12,250 nucleotides of DNA from an uncultured Clostridia bacterium (lineage in GTDB: Bacteria; Bacillota; Clostridia; Christensenellales; CAG-314): NCBI GenBank assembly GCA_934281515.1, contig CAKQXG010000056.1:1-12250 (forward strand), read 5' to 3'. Below are positions 6,595-12,250 of this stretch, in pieces. Below the pieces are notes generated by a model, which did not search any database, was not told the origin of the DNA, and was given only the letters and a program-made list of their open reading frames with translations. Position numbers and translations under genes: made by a program. The first letter of the stretch is position 1; every line of letters begins with the position of its first letter.

Positions 6595-7529
6595 AGGCTT
6601 TCCTCACTGTTTAATTGTTGTATTGTGTTGCCGTAGTCGTTCCAAAATTCGTCAATGGCCCGACGAGTGTCTTTGTTTGCCTTTGTCAGCGGTAAACGCA
6701 CATCGTAGGTGTCGAATATACCTGCCTTGTACAACAAGTATTTGATTGCAATCGGGTTTATTTCCCTTGCGCACAATGCCGACAGCGTGTTGTATATGGC
6801 GGCAAGTTGCGGTTCTACGTTCGGCGTGTCGTTGTTATCTCCGGTGTGTGCAACGGCGTAGGCGCGTACCAACAAAGGCGCGACATTGCTGGCAACCGAT
6901 ATTGTCCCTATTGCACCGTTATGTAAAGCCTTGTCAAATACGCTGTCGTTTCCGCAAAAGCATCGCATACCGTTTACCGTTGCGCTGACTGTCAGCGCGG
7001 TGTCTGCAGCGGCGTCTTTCATGTATTTCACGCCCCTTTCAGTCAAAACACGTACAATATACGGGTCAAGGGCATAGCCTACGCGCGACGGCGCGTTGTA
7101 CAACACTATCGGCAGGTGGCTCTCGTTGGCTATTCGCAAGATGTGCTTTACGTATCCGTCGGGCGTACATTTGCTGAACGACGGCGGAGAAACAAGCAAC
7201 GCGCTTGCACCCAAAGTCTTTGCCGCACACGCTTGTTGTACGGCTGTCGCTGTATCGTTTGCCGACACCCCTGCAACTACGGGTAAAGAAGTGTACAATC
7301 TGACTGTCGACAGTACCTGTTTGCGTTCATCGTCGGTCAGCATATTAGGTTCGGCGGTGGTGCCCGATACAACAAGAATATCGGCATGCTTTTGTTGCAG
7401 TTGTAACAAGCGCAGTAGACTGTCGAAGTGTATTTTGCCATGCTTAAATGGCGTCGGTAACGCCGTTGCAACGACGGGACGGGCAAGATTTTCTACACGA
7501 GCGACGAATGAGTTGTCGGAAAAATCCAT
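6591..7529 (-). CDS. dapA: 4-hydroxy-tetrahydrodipicolinate synthase
   Basis: 312 residues, a TIM-barrel class I aldolase that condenses pyruvate with aspartate semialdehyde. The Schiff-base Lys171 is in YMKDAAAD (169-176). Tyr144 in LYNAPSRVG (143-151) and Thr57-Thr58 in SGTTAEPNMLTDDER (55-69) are the expected active-site residues, and Arg149 corresponds to the substrate carboxylate-binding Arg. GTTAE replaces the common GTTGE. The segment normally reading TPYYN reads SPPSFSK (114-120), so the third triad tyrosine (Tyr107 in E. coli) appears to be Phe118 or Ser117. AAGGA at 7537-7541 is seven bases before the ATG. It lies 19 bases after asd and overlaps dapB by four. The context supports DapA over other family members such as NanA-like lyases. 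Confidence 0.9.
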   Translation of the reverse strand: MDFSDNSFVARVENLARPVVATALPTPFKHGKIHFDSLLRLLQLQQKHADILVVSGTTAEPNMLTDDERKQVLSTVRLYTSLPVVAGVSANDTATAVQQACAAKTLGASALLVSPPSFSKCTPDGYVKHILRIANESHLPIVLYNAPSRVGYALDPYIVRVLTERGVKYMKDAAADTALTVSATVNGMRCFCGNDSVFDKALHNGAIGTISVASNVAPLLVRAYAVAHTGDNNDTPNVEPQLAAIYNTLSALCAREINPIAIKYLLYKAGIFDTYDVRLPLTKANKDTRRAIDEFWNDYGNTIQQLNSEESL

Positions 7530-7548
7530 ATACGTATCCTTTTTTGTG

Positions 7549-8502
7549 TTATTTTAGCAAGAGTTCGAGTATCTGGTAAGCGTTGTACGCCGCTCCGCGA
7601 AGCAGGTTGTCGGACACGACAAACAAATTCAGTCCGTTTTCGCAAGTTTCGTCCCGGGTCAACCGTCCTACGCCTGCATACCTGGTGTTGCGCACCTTTG
7701 TCGGCGTCGGCAACGCTTTGTCAAACAGTATCACGTCGGGTGCATCTCGTAACAATCCGACAATGTCGGCGATGTCGTATGGCTTAGCAAATTGTACATT
7801 GACAAAACTTCCGTGTCCTATCGTTACCGGTACTCTTGCGCAAAAACAGTTTACGGCAAGATTGGGCATACCCAGTATTTTGCGGCTTTCGTGTATCAAT
7901 TTGTGTTCTTCGGAGGTGTAGCCGTCGGGGCAGATGTCGCCTATTTGCGGCAACACGTTGTCGACAATGCCCTCTGCAAAACACTTTGTGTTCGGCGGCA
8001 GTCGGCGTTGAAGCAGATCGTCAAGTCCGTCCCGTCCTGCTCCGCTTGCCGATTGGTAGGTTGCAACGGTGATTTTAGTAGGTTCATAGCGCCGCAAAGC
8101 ATGCAGTACCATTACAACGGGTATGGTAACGCAATTGGGGTTTGCAATTATTCCGGCGTTGCCGATGGTTTGCGGATTGACCGACGGAACTATAAGCGGC
8201 ACGTCGCTACGTAACCTGTATGCCGAGCTGTTGTCAATGCACACAACGCCATTATCGGCAAGCGGCGGAATGTATTTTGTCGACGCGTCTACGTCGGTGG
8301 CAAACAAGGCAAAGTCGATGTCGGCATTAAGGTTGTCGGCAGGTTCTACAGTCACCCATTTGCCGCCAAACAGAAAACGTTTGCCAACGCTCTTGTTGCC
8401 GTACAGCCGCAAACGAATTTTTTCGGCAAGCCGATTTCGCAACAGATAAAACAGTTTTTCGCCGACCAGTCCCGACGCGCCGACAAGACCTACCGTTTTC
8501 AT
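7549..8502 (-). CDS. asd: Aspartate-semialdehyde dehydrogenase
   Basis: 317 residues. It reduces aspartyl phosphate with NADPH to aspartate semialdehyde, the branch point to lysine/DAP and to threonine/methionine. The NADPH-binding VGLVGASGLVGEKL is at 4-17. Cys124 in ANPNCVTIP (120-128) is the catalytic thiol, YQSASGAGRDG (149-159) is the family signature, and the acid/base His230 is in RVPVTIGHG (223-231). The open frame extends to 8625, but the real start is the ATG at 8500-8502: AAGGAG (8509-8514) is six bases upstream and the family N-terminus begins there. It is first in the minus-strand asd-dapA-dapB operon. No lysine riboswitch or T-box is recognisable upstream. Confidence 0.97.
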   Translation of the reverse strand: MKTVGLVGASGLVGEKLFYLLRNRLAEKIRLRLYGNKSVGKRFLFGGKWVTVEPADNLNADIDFALFATDVDASTKYIPPLADNGVVCIDNSSAYRLRSDVPLIVPSVNPQTIGNAGIIANPNCVTIPVVMVLHALRRYEPTKITVATYQSASGAGRDGLDDLLQRRLPPNTKCFAEGIVDNVLPQIGDICPDGYTSEEHKLIHESRKILGMPNLAVNCFCARVPVTIGHGSFVNVQFAKPYDIADIVGLLRDAPDVILFDKALPTPTKVRNTRYAGVGRLTRDETCENGLNLFVVSDNLLRGAAYNAYQILELLLK

Positions 8503-8868
8503 ACAAAACTCCTTATCTATTGTATTGCACCGCAAGGCAAAAATTGACGATTTTTGTAACTGCATTGGTCGAAAAATACCTGCGCGTTTGCGTCGTTTGT
8601 GAGTTTTGTAATTTTGCGACGGCACGGTAAGTCAGTCTTGCTGTGGTGCTTAAAAACAAATTTGTTTACACAAAATGCTATTGCTCTGCGGTGATTTCGG
8701 CAAAAATGTCTACAAAAATACGCAATCGGCACAAAAACGGGTCAAATACAATTGTATTTATTGCAATTTTATTGTATAATAATAAATATTTATGGGTCGG
8801 AATGTCGCGTTGTTGCCGCTCGTCGGTTGTTGTAATACGACAAAACCCGTCCCGAAGGATGTATCGAT
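8503..8868. other. 366-base divergent intergenic region, asd / membrane protein gene
   Basis: The region separates minus-strand asd from plus-strand 8869. It holds the asd ribosome site, the promoter and 16-base palindrome of the rightward genes (8744-8780), and a second perfect palindrome AAACAAATTTGTTT (8654-8667), roughly 150 bases from the asd start. For asd the promoter is uncertain: on the minus strand TTGACC (8738-8743) is followed after 19 bases by TATTTT, and a TACAAT lies just before the asd ribosome site without a fair -35. No convincing small gene is visible. Confidence 0.6.
8744..8780 (+). promoter_or_regulatory. Strong promoter with palindromic operator for the rightward operon
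   Basis: TTGTAT (8752-8757), a 17-base spacer and a perfect TATAAT (8775-8780) make a good sigma-70/SigA promoter. The exact 16-base palindrome AAATACAATTGTATTT (8744-8759) covers the -35 box, the arrangement of a repressor operator. The leader to the ATG at 8869 is about 80 bases. The promoter likely serves the membrane protein, the methyltransferase and perhaps rimM-trmD. The regulator cannot be identified from the site. Confidence 0.65.
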
Positions 8869-9813
8869 ATGGACTTTTCCAAAATTACACTTGCCAATGA
8901 GCGTAACCAACACGTTACCAAGCGGCTCAACCGCCTGAGTACATGGGGCTTCTTCAAGGTACTGTACCGTGACAACGTTTTTCGTCTGTTCGGTTTCAGT
9001 CTGCTTATGGTGCTGTTGCTGGTGCCGATGATCTTTATGGTGTTCCGCGGACAGATCTCCATCAACAATTTGCAACAAACGTTGCCTTTGCTAAACGACA
9101 TTGGTTTCGGCACGGGCAGTTGGACTGGAGTTTCCGCCGTTTATGCAGACAAAGTACATGCAGTCAACAACAATACGGTGCTATATGCCTGTGCTTGCGG
9201 CGTGCTGTTGTCGCTGATGTTCAGCGGCGGTTTTGCCGTCATCCGTGACGCGTTCTGGACGGGCAAACTCAACACTGTCGGTGTGTTCCGCAGTTTGTGG
9301 CTTGGTATCAAGTCCTCGTTGCTGTACGGCATTGCAGGCGCAGTAGTGGTTGCAGGCACGGTGTGCGGATTGTATTTCTTCTACGATTGGGCAAGCGTTG
9401 TCATGCCGCTTTGGCTGGCAATAGTATTGCTTGTGCTGTTGTGCATTGTTGCGCTGTTTGTCGTAACGTATGCGCTTATTGTGTGCAGCGTTGCCGTAAC
9501 CTACAAACAAAGCGTAGGCAAAACGCTCGACGACAGTTGGCGTTTGCTGTGGCTCAATGTGTTGCCCAACATCATTCACCTTGTAATTGCATTGTTGCCG
9601 ATACCGCTGTATTTCCTGTTTAACGGATTTCTTCTTCAACTGTACTTTGTATTACTGATTATGTTTGGCGGCATGTACTTCCCGCTGGTGTGGCAAACGC
9701 ACATGATGAAAACATTTGCGCTGTTCCACCCTGTGGAAGCTCACAAGAAGAACGGCAAAAAGGGTTCTGCCGTAGAAGGCGGCGAAGTGGGCGATCTGCC
9801 TGCGGAGGCGTAA
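8869..9813 (+). CDS. Six-helix membrane protein of unknown function
   Basis: 314 residues with about six hydrophobic segments: near 40-59, 103-125, 150-172, 181-208, 230-250 and 254-275. The N-terminus (1-35) is basic and polar, and the C-terminus (287-314) is first Lys-rich, then acidic. There is no signal peptide or recognised catalytic motif. A soluble loop after the first helix (60-102) is probably outside the cell. The stretch between helices 2 and 3 (RDAFWTGKLNTVGVFRSLW, 126-144) faintly recalls the YesL/DUF624 family; I would not rely on it. AAGGA (8855-8859) is nine bases before the ATG. It ends four bases before the methyltransferase start, and GGAGG for that gene lies inside its last codons, so the two are coupled. 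Gene is convincing; function unknown. Confidence 0.8.
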   Translation: MDFSKITLANERNQHVTKRLNRLSTWGFFKVLYRDNVFRLFGFSLLMVLLLVPMIFMVFRGQISINNLQQTLPLLNDIGFGTGSWTGVSAVYADKVHAVNNNTVLYACACGVLLSLMFSGGFAVIRDAFWTGKLNTVGVFRSLWLGIKSSLLYGIAGAVVVAGTVCGLYFFYDWASVVMPLWLAIVLLVLLCIVALFVVTYALIVCSVAVTYKQSVGKTLDDSWRLLWLNVLPNIIHLVIALLPIPLYFLFNGFLLQLYFVLLIMFGGMYFPLVWQTHMMKTFALFHPVEAHKKNGKKGSAVEGGEVGDLPAEA

Positions 9814-9816
9814 CCG

Positions 9817-10548
9817 ATGGCGAAGCACGGCTACGACGTAATTGCGGCTAGCTATGACAAATTGACCGCAGGCGACAGCGACTACGGTAAGTGGTTTGGC
9901 TACATCGACGGCATCGCACGGCGACACAACATCAGGCGCATTGTCGACCTTGCGTGCGGCACGGGCAAAATGACAAAACTGTTGTTGGACGGCGGATATG
10001 ACGTTGTCGGTGTGGACAACAGCGAAGCTATGCTTGCCGAAGCTCGTCAGAAGTGTCGCGCACTGTTTGTTTGTCAGGACATGGCAAAGTTGCAACTTGC
10101 TCGCCCCGTTGACATGGCTGTGTGCGTGTGCGACGGAGTCAACTACATCGACAAACAAAGTCTTGTGCTTTTCTTTCGACGCGTTGCGGCAAATCTGATG
10201 CCCGACGCGCCGTTTGTATTTGACTATTCCACTCCGTACAAATTGCGGCAAGTTCTTGCCGATAATGTGTTTTATGTAGATGACGACGACGAAACATTGC
10301 TGTGGACAAACAAGCTTGTCGGCGAAACGCTTTGTATGAATATTACTCTGTTTACCCGCCTTGCCAACGGCACTTACGACAGGCAGGACGAGCGGCACAA
10401 ACAGTGGGTTTTACCTAGGGACTACACGCAAAAATGTCTTGACGAAGCGGGGTTTGACGTAAAGCAAGTGACGGATGACTACGGTTCGGCTGTTACCGAC
10501 AAGAGTTTGCGGTGGACGTTTTACTGCGTCAAACGTAGGCAAGAATAG
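9817..10548 (+). CDS. Class I SAM-dependent methyltransferase
   Basis: 243 residues with a standard Rossmann-like methyltransferase fold. Motif I is IVDLACGTGKMTKLLL (43-58), the ribose-binding acid is in VVGVDNSEAML (65-75), and a motif II-like VDMAVCVCDGVNYI (97-110) follows. The N-terminus YDVIAASYDKLTAGDSDYGK (6-25) matches small-molecule or YqeM-type methyltransferases with a Y-D-x-L-x-x-D-x-D-Y pattern. The substrate is not deducible. GGAGG (9804-9808) eight bases upstream supports the ATG, which comes three bases after the previous stop. rimM follows after 70 bases. The many CCG/GTC and Cys codons are like those of the neighbours, with no sign of transfer. Confidence 0.87.
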   Translation: MAKHGYDVIAASYDKLTAGDSDYGKWFGYIDGIARRHNIRRIVDLACGTGKMTKLLLDGGYDVVGVDNSEAMLAEARQKCRALFVCQDMAKLQLARPVDMAVCVCDGVNYIDKQSLVLFFRRVAANLMPDAPFVFDYSTPYKLRQVLADNVFYVDDDDETLLWTNKLVGETLCMNITLFTRLANGTYDRQDERHKQWVLPRDYTQKCLDEAGFDVKQVTDDYGSAVTDKSLRWTFYCVKRRQE

Positions 10549-10618
10549 ACGGCATGTAAGCTCTACGGTTGTAAAAAATCTAATACGTATACAAAAATTT
10601 GTGACAAACGGTGACAAA

Positions 10619-11119
10619 ATGAAGATAGAAATCGGCAAAATCGTAAAAGCGCAAGGCATAAACGGCGAAGTAAAGTCGGCATGCTTTGTAGACGAAGTGA
10701 ACCAACTTAAACATGTCAAGACCGCCTACATAGAAGGCCGTGCATACGAAGTTGTTTCGTTGCGCGGCTCCGGCGAGTTTTTCTTTATGCGTTTTGCCGG
10801 CGTGGACACACGCAACGATGCCGAAGAATTACGCGGCAAGACGATTTACGCCGACAAAAACGAAGTCGACCTTGCCGACGACAGGTATTTTATCGATGAC
10901 CTTGTCGGGTGCGGCGTGTACCTTGACGGCAACGAGATCGGGCAAGTTACCGAAGTGTTGCAGTATGGTGCGGCAGACGTGTTTGTATGCAAGGCGACTT
11001 GCGGCAATGACTTTTCCTTTCCTTTCCTGAAGGACGCTGTCGCAAGCGTGGATGTCGATGACAAACGGATAAATGTGCAATCCAAGCGGTTTGCCGAGGT
11101 GGTTTGCTATGAAGATTGA
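10619..11119 (+). CDS. rimM: Ribosome maturation factor RimM
   Basis: 166 residues, the family's usual size. RimM binds ribosomal protein S19 and helps mature the 30S head. The N-terminal RimM barrel begins IEIGKIVKAQGINGEVKS (3-20), and the PRC-barrel follows from YFIDDLVGCGVYLDGNEIG (90-108) and GAADVFVCK (117-125). The open frame runs upstream to 10475, but the conserved N-terminus begins at the ATG chosen here. No strong Shine-Dalgarno precedes it. The 18 bases before the ATG are instead a near-tandem GTGACAAA repeat (10601-10608 and 10611-10618). The 3' end overlaps trmD by 11 bases, the classical rimM-trmD arrangement. Confidence 0.95.
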   Translation: MKIEIGKIVKAQGINGEVKSACFVDEVNQLKHVKTAYIEGRAYEVVSLRGSGEFFFMRFAGVDTRNDAEELRGKTIYADKNEVDLADDRYFIDDLVGCGVYLDGNEIGQVTEVLQYGAADVFVCKATCGNDFSFPFLKDAVASVDVDDKRINVQSKRFAEVVCYED

Positions 11120-11783
11120 CATACTCACGCTGTTTCCCGAGATGTTTTCTCCGCTAAACTGTTCGCTGACGGGCAGGGCATTGGACAAGGGTTTGTACGA
11201 GCTGTCGGTGCACAATATCCGAGACTACTCCGCCGACAAGCACAAGCGGTGCGATGACGCGCCCTTTGGCGGCGGTGCAGGCATGGTGATGACGCCGCAA
11301 CCGATACACGACTGCATTGCGGCGGTCGACCCGACTCACGAGGCTCATCGTATATACATGTCTCCGCGTGGCAAAACGCTTACGCAACGGCGCGTGTTTG
11401 AGTTGTCGCAGTGCGACAGGCTGCTGGTTTTGTGCGGTCACTACGAAGGCGTCGACCAACGTGTGCTGGACCTCAACATAGACGAAGAAATCAGTATCGG
11501 AGATTACGTGCTTAGCGGTGGCGAAATCCCTGCCCTTGCGCTTGTCGACAGCGTTTTACGCTACGTGCCCGACGTGCTTGGCAACAGCCAGTCCACCGTG
11601 GACGAAAGTTTCAGCAACGGACTGTTGGAGTATCCCCAATACACTCGACCGCAGGAGTTTTGCGGTTTGACCGTACCCGAAGTGTTGGTTGGCGGCAATC
11701 ATCAGCTTGTCGACAAATGGCGCAGAGAACAGGCGGAGGAGATAACTCGCCGACTACGCCCCGACCTGTTTGAGGGCAAATAA
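11109..11783 (+). CDS. trmD: tRNA (guanine37-N1)-methyltransferase
   Basis: 224 residues. TrmD is the SPOUT-fold enzyme that makes m1G37 in tRNAs with G36, which prevents +1 frameshifting. The N-terminus MKIDILTLFPEMF is diagnostic. The knot and SAM site show in LCGHYEGVDQR (108-118) and EISIGDYVLSGGE (127-139). The catalytic Asp165 is in VDESFSNGLLEYPQYTRP (164-181). The start is the ATG at 11109, inside rimM, with GAGGTGG (11096-11102) six bases upstream; a longer frame to 11073 lacks family support. The last codons (FEGK) carry a 13-base sequence repeated inverted at 12072-12084. rplS, the frequent next gene, is absent from the rest of the window. Confidence 0.97.
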   Translation: MKIDILTLFPEMFSPLNCSLTGRALDKGLYELSVHNIRDYSADKHKRCDDAPFGGGAGMVMTPQPIHDCIAAVDPTHEAHRIYMSPRGKTLTQRRVFELSQCDRLLVLCGHYEGVDQRVLDLNIDEEISIGDYVLSGGEIPALALVDSVLRYVPDVLGNSQSTVDESFSNGLLEYPQYTRPQEFCGLTVPEVLVGGNHQLVDKWRREQAEEITRRLRPDLFEGK

Positions 11784-11786
11784 GGG

Positions 11787-11861
11787 GGCATCTTAGCACT
11801 ACGTGCTTGTTCGAGCTCAGTCACGTACGTATCCGACCACACGCACAACAGCGGCGGCACG
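11787..11861. repeat. 75-base direct repeat, copy A
   Basis: It begins GGCATCTT three bases after the trmD stop and matches copy B (12105-12179) with six substitutions and no gaps. It contains TACGTG (11800-11805) pairing with CACGTA (11822-11827) around a GAGCTC, and the left arm of a large fold-back: TCCGACCAC (11832-11840) and AACAG (11847-11851) pair with CTGTTGTGGTCGGA (11904-11917). Inside that, CGGCGG (11852-11857) pairs with CCGCCG (11892-11897) and GGCAA with TTGCC (near 11867-11881). Confidence 0.9.
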
Positions 11862-11927
11862 CAGTCGGCAAGGGACTTGCCTTTGTGCTGACCGCCGACA
11901 ACCCTGTTGTGGTCGGACTTCCAAGGG

Positions 11928-12068
11928 TGCGGTTGCTCACCGCATCTAGCAGACTTTCGTTGGGGCGAGCATCCCCAACATCCCCCGCTAGGGCGCAAAC
12001 CGACGCAGGTTCGTGGTTTGCGAAGGTAGTTACACATTGGCTAAATGTAGTGCGTCCACGTCAGGTGG
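11928..12068. repeat. Run of five hairpins between the repeat copies
   Basis: Exact stems in order: TGCGGT/ACCGCA (11928-11944); CTAGC (11946-11950) with GCTAG (11987-11991) enclosing GTTGGGG/CCCCAAC (11959-11979); CGCAAACC/GGTTTGCG (11994-12022); ACATT/AATGT (12034-12048); and CCAC/GTGG (12056-12068). Consecutive stems with short linkers are unusual for plain intergenic DNA and suggest a folded transcript or a palindromic repeat element. Confidence 0.65.
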
Positions 12069-12104
12069 TTCTTTGCCCTCAAACGAGCCGACAAATATAA
12101 ACGA

Positions 12105-12179
12105 GGCATCTTGTCACTACGTACTCGTTCGAGCTCAGTCACGTACGTGTCCGACCACACGCACAACAGCGGTGGCACG
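12105..12179. repeat. 75-base direct repeat, copy B
   Basis: It is about 92 percent identical to copy A (69 of 75 positions by eye), 318 bases downstream. Its outer stem GTCCGACCAC (12149-12158) plus AACAG (12165-12169) pairs with CTGTTGTGGTCGGAC (12236-12250), which is also present after copy A (11904-11918). The interior differs from copy A and folds separately: GCAC/GTGC (12180-12192) and GTCTA/TAGAC (12195-12211). The right arm ends exactly at the window edge, so the unit may continue. Confidence 0.9.
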
Positions 12180-12250
12180 GCACCTAACGTGCACGTCTAG
12201 AGGGAATAGACATATCTAGTGCCCACGGCAGTGCCCTGTTGTGGTCGGAC

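Larger units (their letters stand above)
11784..12250. other. 467-base structured non-coding region with tandem repeats
   Basis: No convincing gene lies here; frames on both strands (for example 11807-12100 plus) look like chance openings in GC-rich repeats. The region holds two copies of a 75-base direct repeat, two long fold-backs, and at least five separate hairpins between them. There is no obvious intrinsic terminator for trmD. Nothing matches tRNA, tmRNA, RNase P or SRP RNA signatures that I can recognise. The structure is cut by the window end. Confidence 0.75.

Noticed and set aside
8503..8625. N-terminal extension of asd to the upstream ATG
   Set aside because: The extra 41 residues are unlike the family, and the internal ATG at 8502 has a perfect AAGGAG site.
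8503..8650. Lysine riboswitch or T-box before asd
   Set aside because: I could not find the conserved L-box core, a T-box motif or an antiterminator/terminator pair on the minus strand.
11809..11820. tRNA T-loop-like TTCGAGCTC in the repeats
   Set aside because: The flanking bases do not form a T-stem, and no acceptor, D or anticodon arms can be placed around it.
11959..11979. Integron attC-like GTTGGGG/CCCCAAC
   Set aside because: The order and last bases do not fit the GTTRRRY/RYYYAAC core pairs, and no integrase is near.
11702..12037. 111-codon minus-strand frame overlapping the trmD end and copy A
   Set aside because: The differences between copies A and B change residues, not just third codon positions, and the frame depends on antisense trmD sequence, so coding is not supported.
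11807..12100. 97-codon plus-strand frame downstream of trmD
   Set aside because: It runs through the repeats and hairpins, has no ribosome site, and its composition (Arg-, Val- and Ser-rich) looks like chance.
11787..12179. CRISPR array
   Set aside because: There are only two long copies 318 bases apart with no regular spacers and no cas genes.

Overview
The window looks like chromosomal DNA from a Bacillota (Firmicutes), most likely an uncultured clostridial lineage. The evidence is the paired GlgC/GlgD, Mini-ribonuclease 3 (typical of Bacillota and plastid-bearing lineages), the TrmR plus U32-peptidase-like pair for tRNA wobble uridine modification, and mostly AAGGAG-type ribosome binding sites. 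Coding DNA has moderate GC, and intergenic DNA is AT-rich. Thirteen protein genes are supported. I see no tRNA, rRNA, CRISPR array, transposase or phage gene.

Layout, left to right. 1-228 is an AT-rich upstream region with a good promoter. 229-1206 holds a GNAT acetyltransferase and mrnC, six bases apart. 1319-3615 is glgC-glgD with an ATGA overlap: ADP-glucose synthesis for glycogen, with a catalytic subunit followed by one that lacks the catalytic motifs. 3787-5741 is trmR and a TrhP-type U32 protein, which together are expected to make 5-hydroxyuridine and then 5-methoxyuridine at tRNA position 34. 5742-5970 is a convergent intergenic region with hairpins. On the minus strand, 8502 down to 5971 is an asd-dapA-dapB operon, which takes aspartyl phosphate to tetrahydrodipicolinate for lysine and peptidoglycan diaminopimelate.

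A 366-base divergent region (8503-8868) carries a strong promoter with a perfect palindrome over its -35 box. It precedes an unrecognised six-helix membrane protein, a SAM methyltransferase, and rimM-trmD (ribosome maturation factor and tRNA m1G37 methyltransferase), all on the plus strand.

The last 467 bases (11784-12250), after trmD where rplS is often found, are the oddest part. There are two copies of a 75-base direct repeat 318 bases apart. Each copy opens a long fold-back structure closed by the same outer stem, and a string of smaller hairpins lies between them. A few base changes between the copies keep pairing or become G-U on the minus strand, so this may be a structured RNA or a repeat element. 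A second, smaller family of 44-base palindromes sits in two other intergenic gaps.
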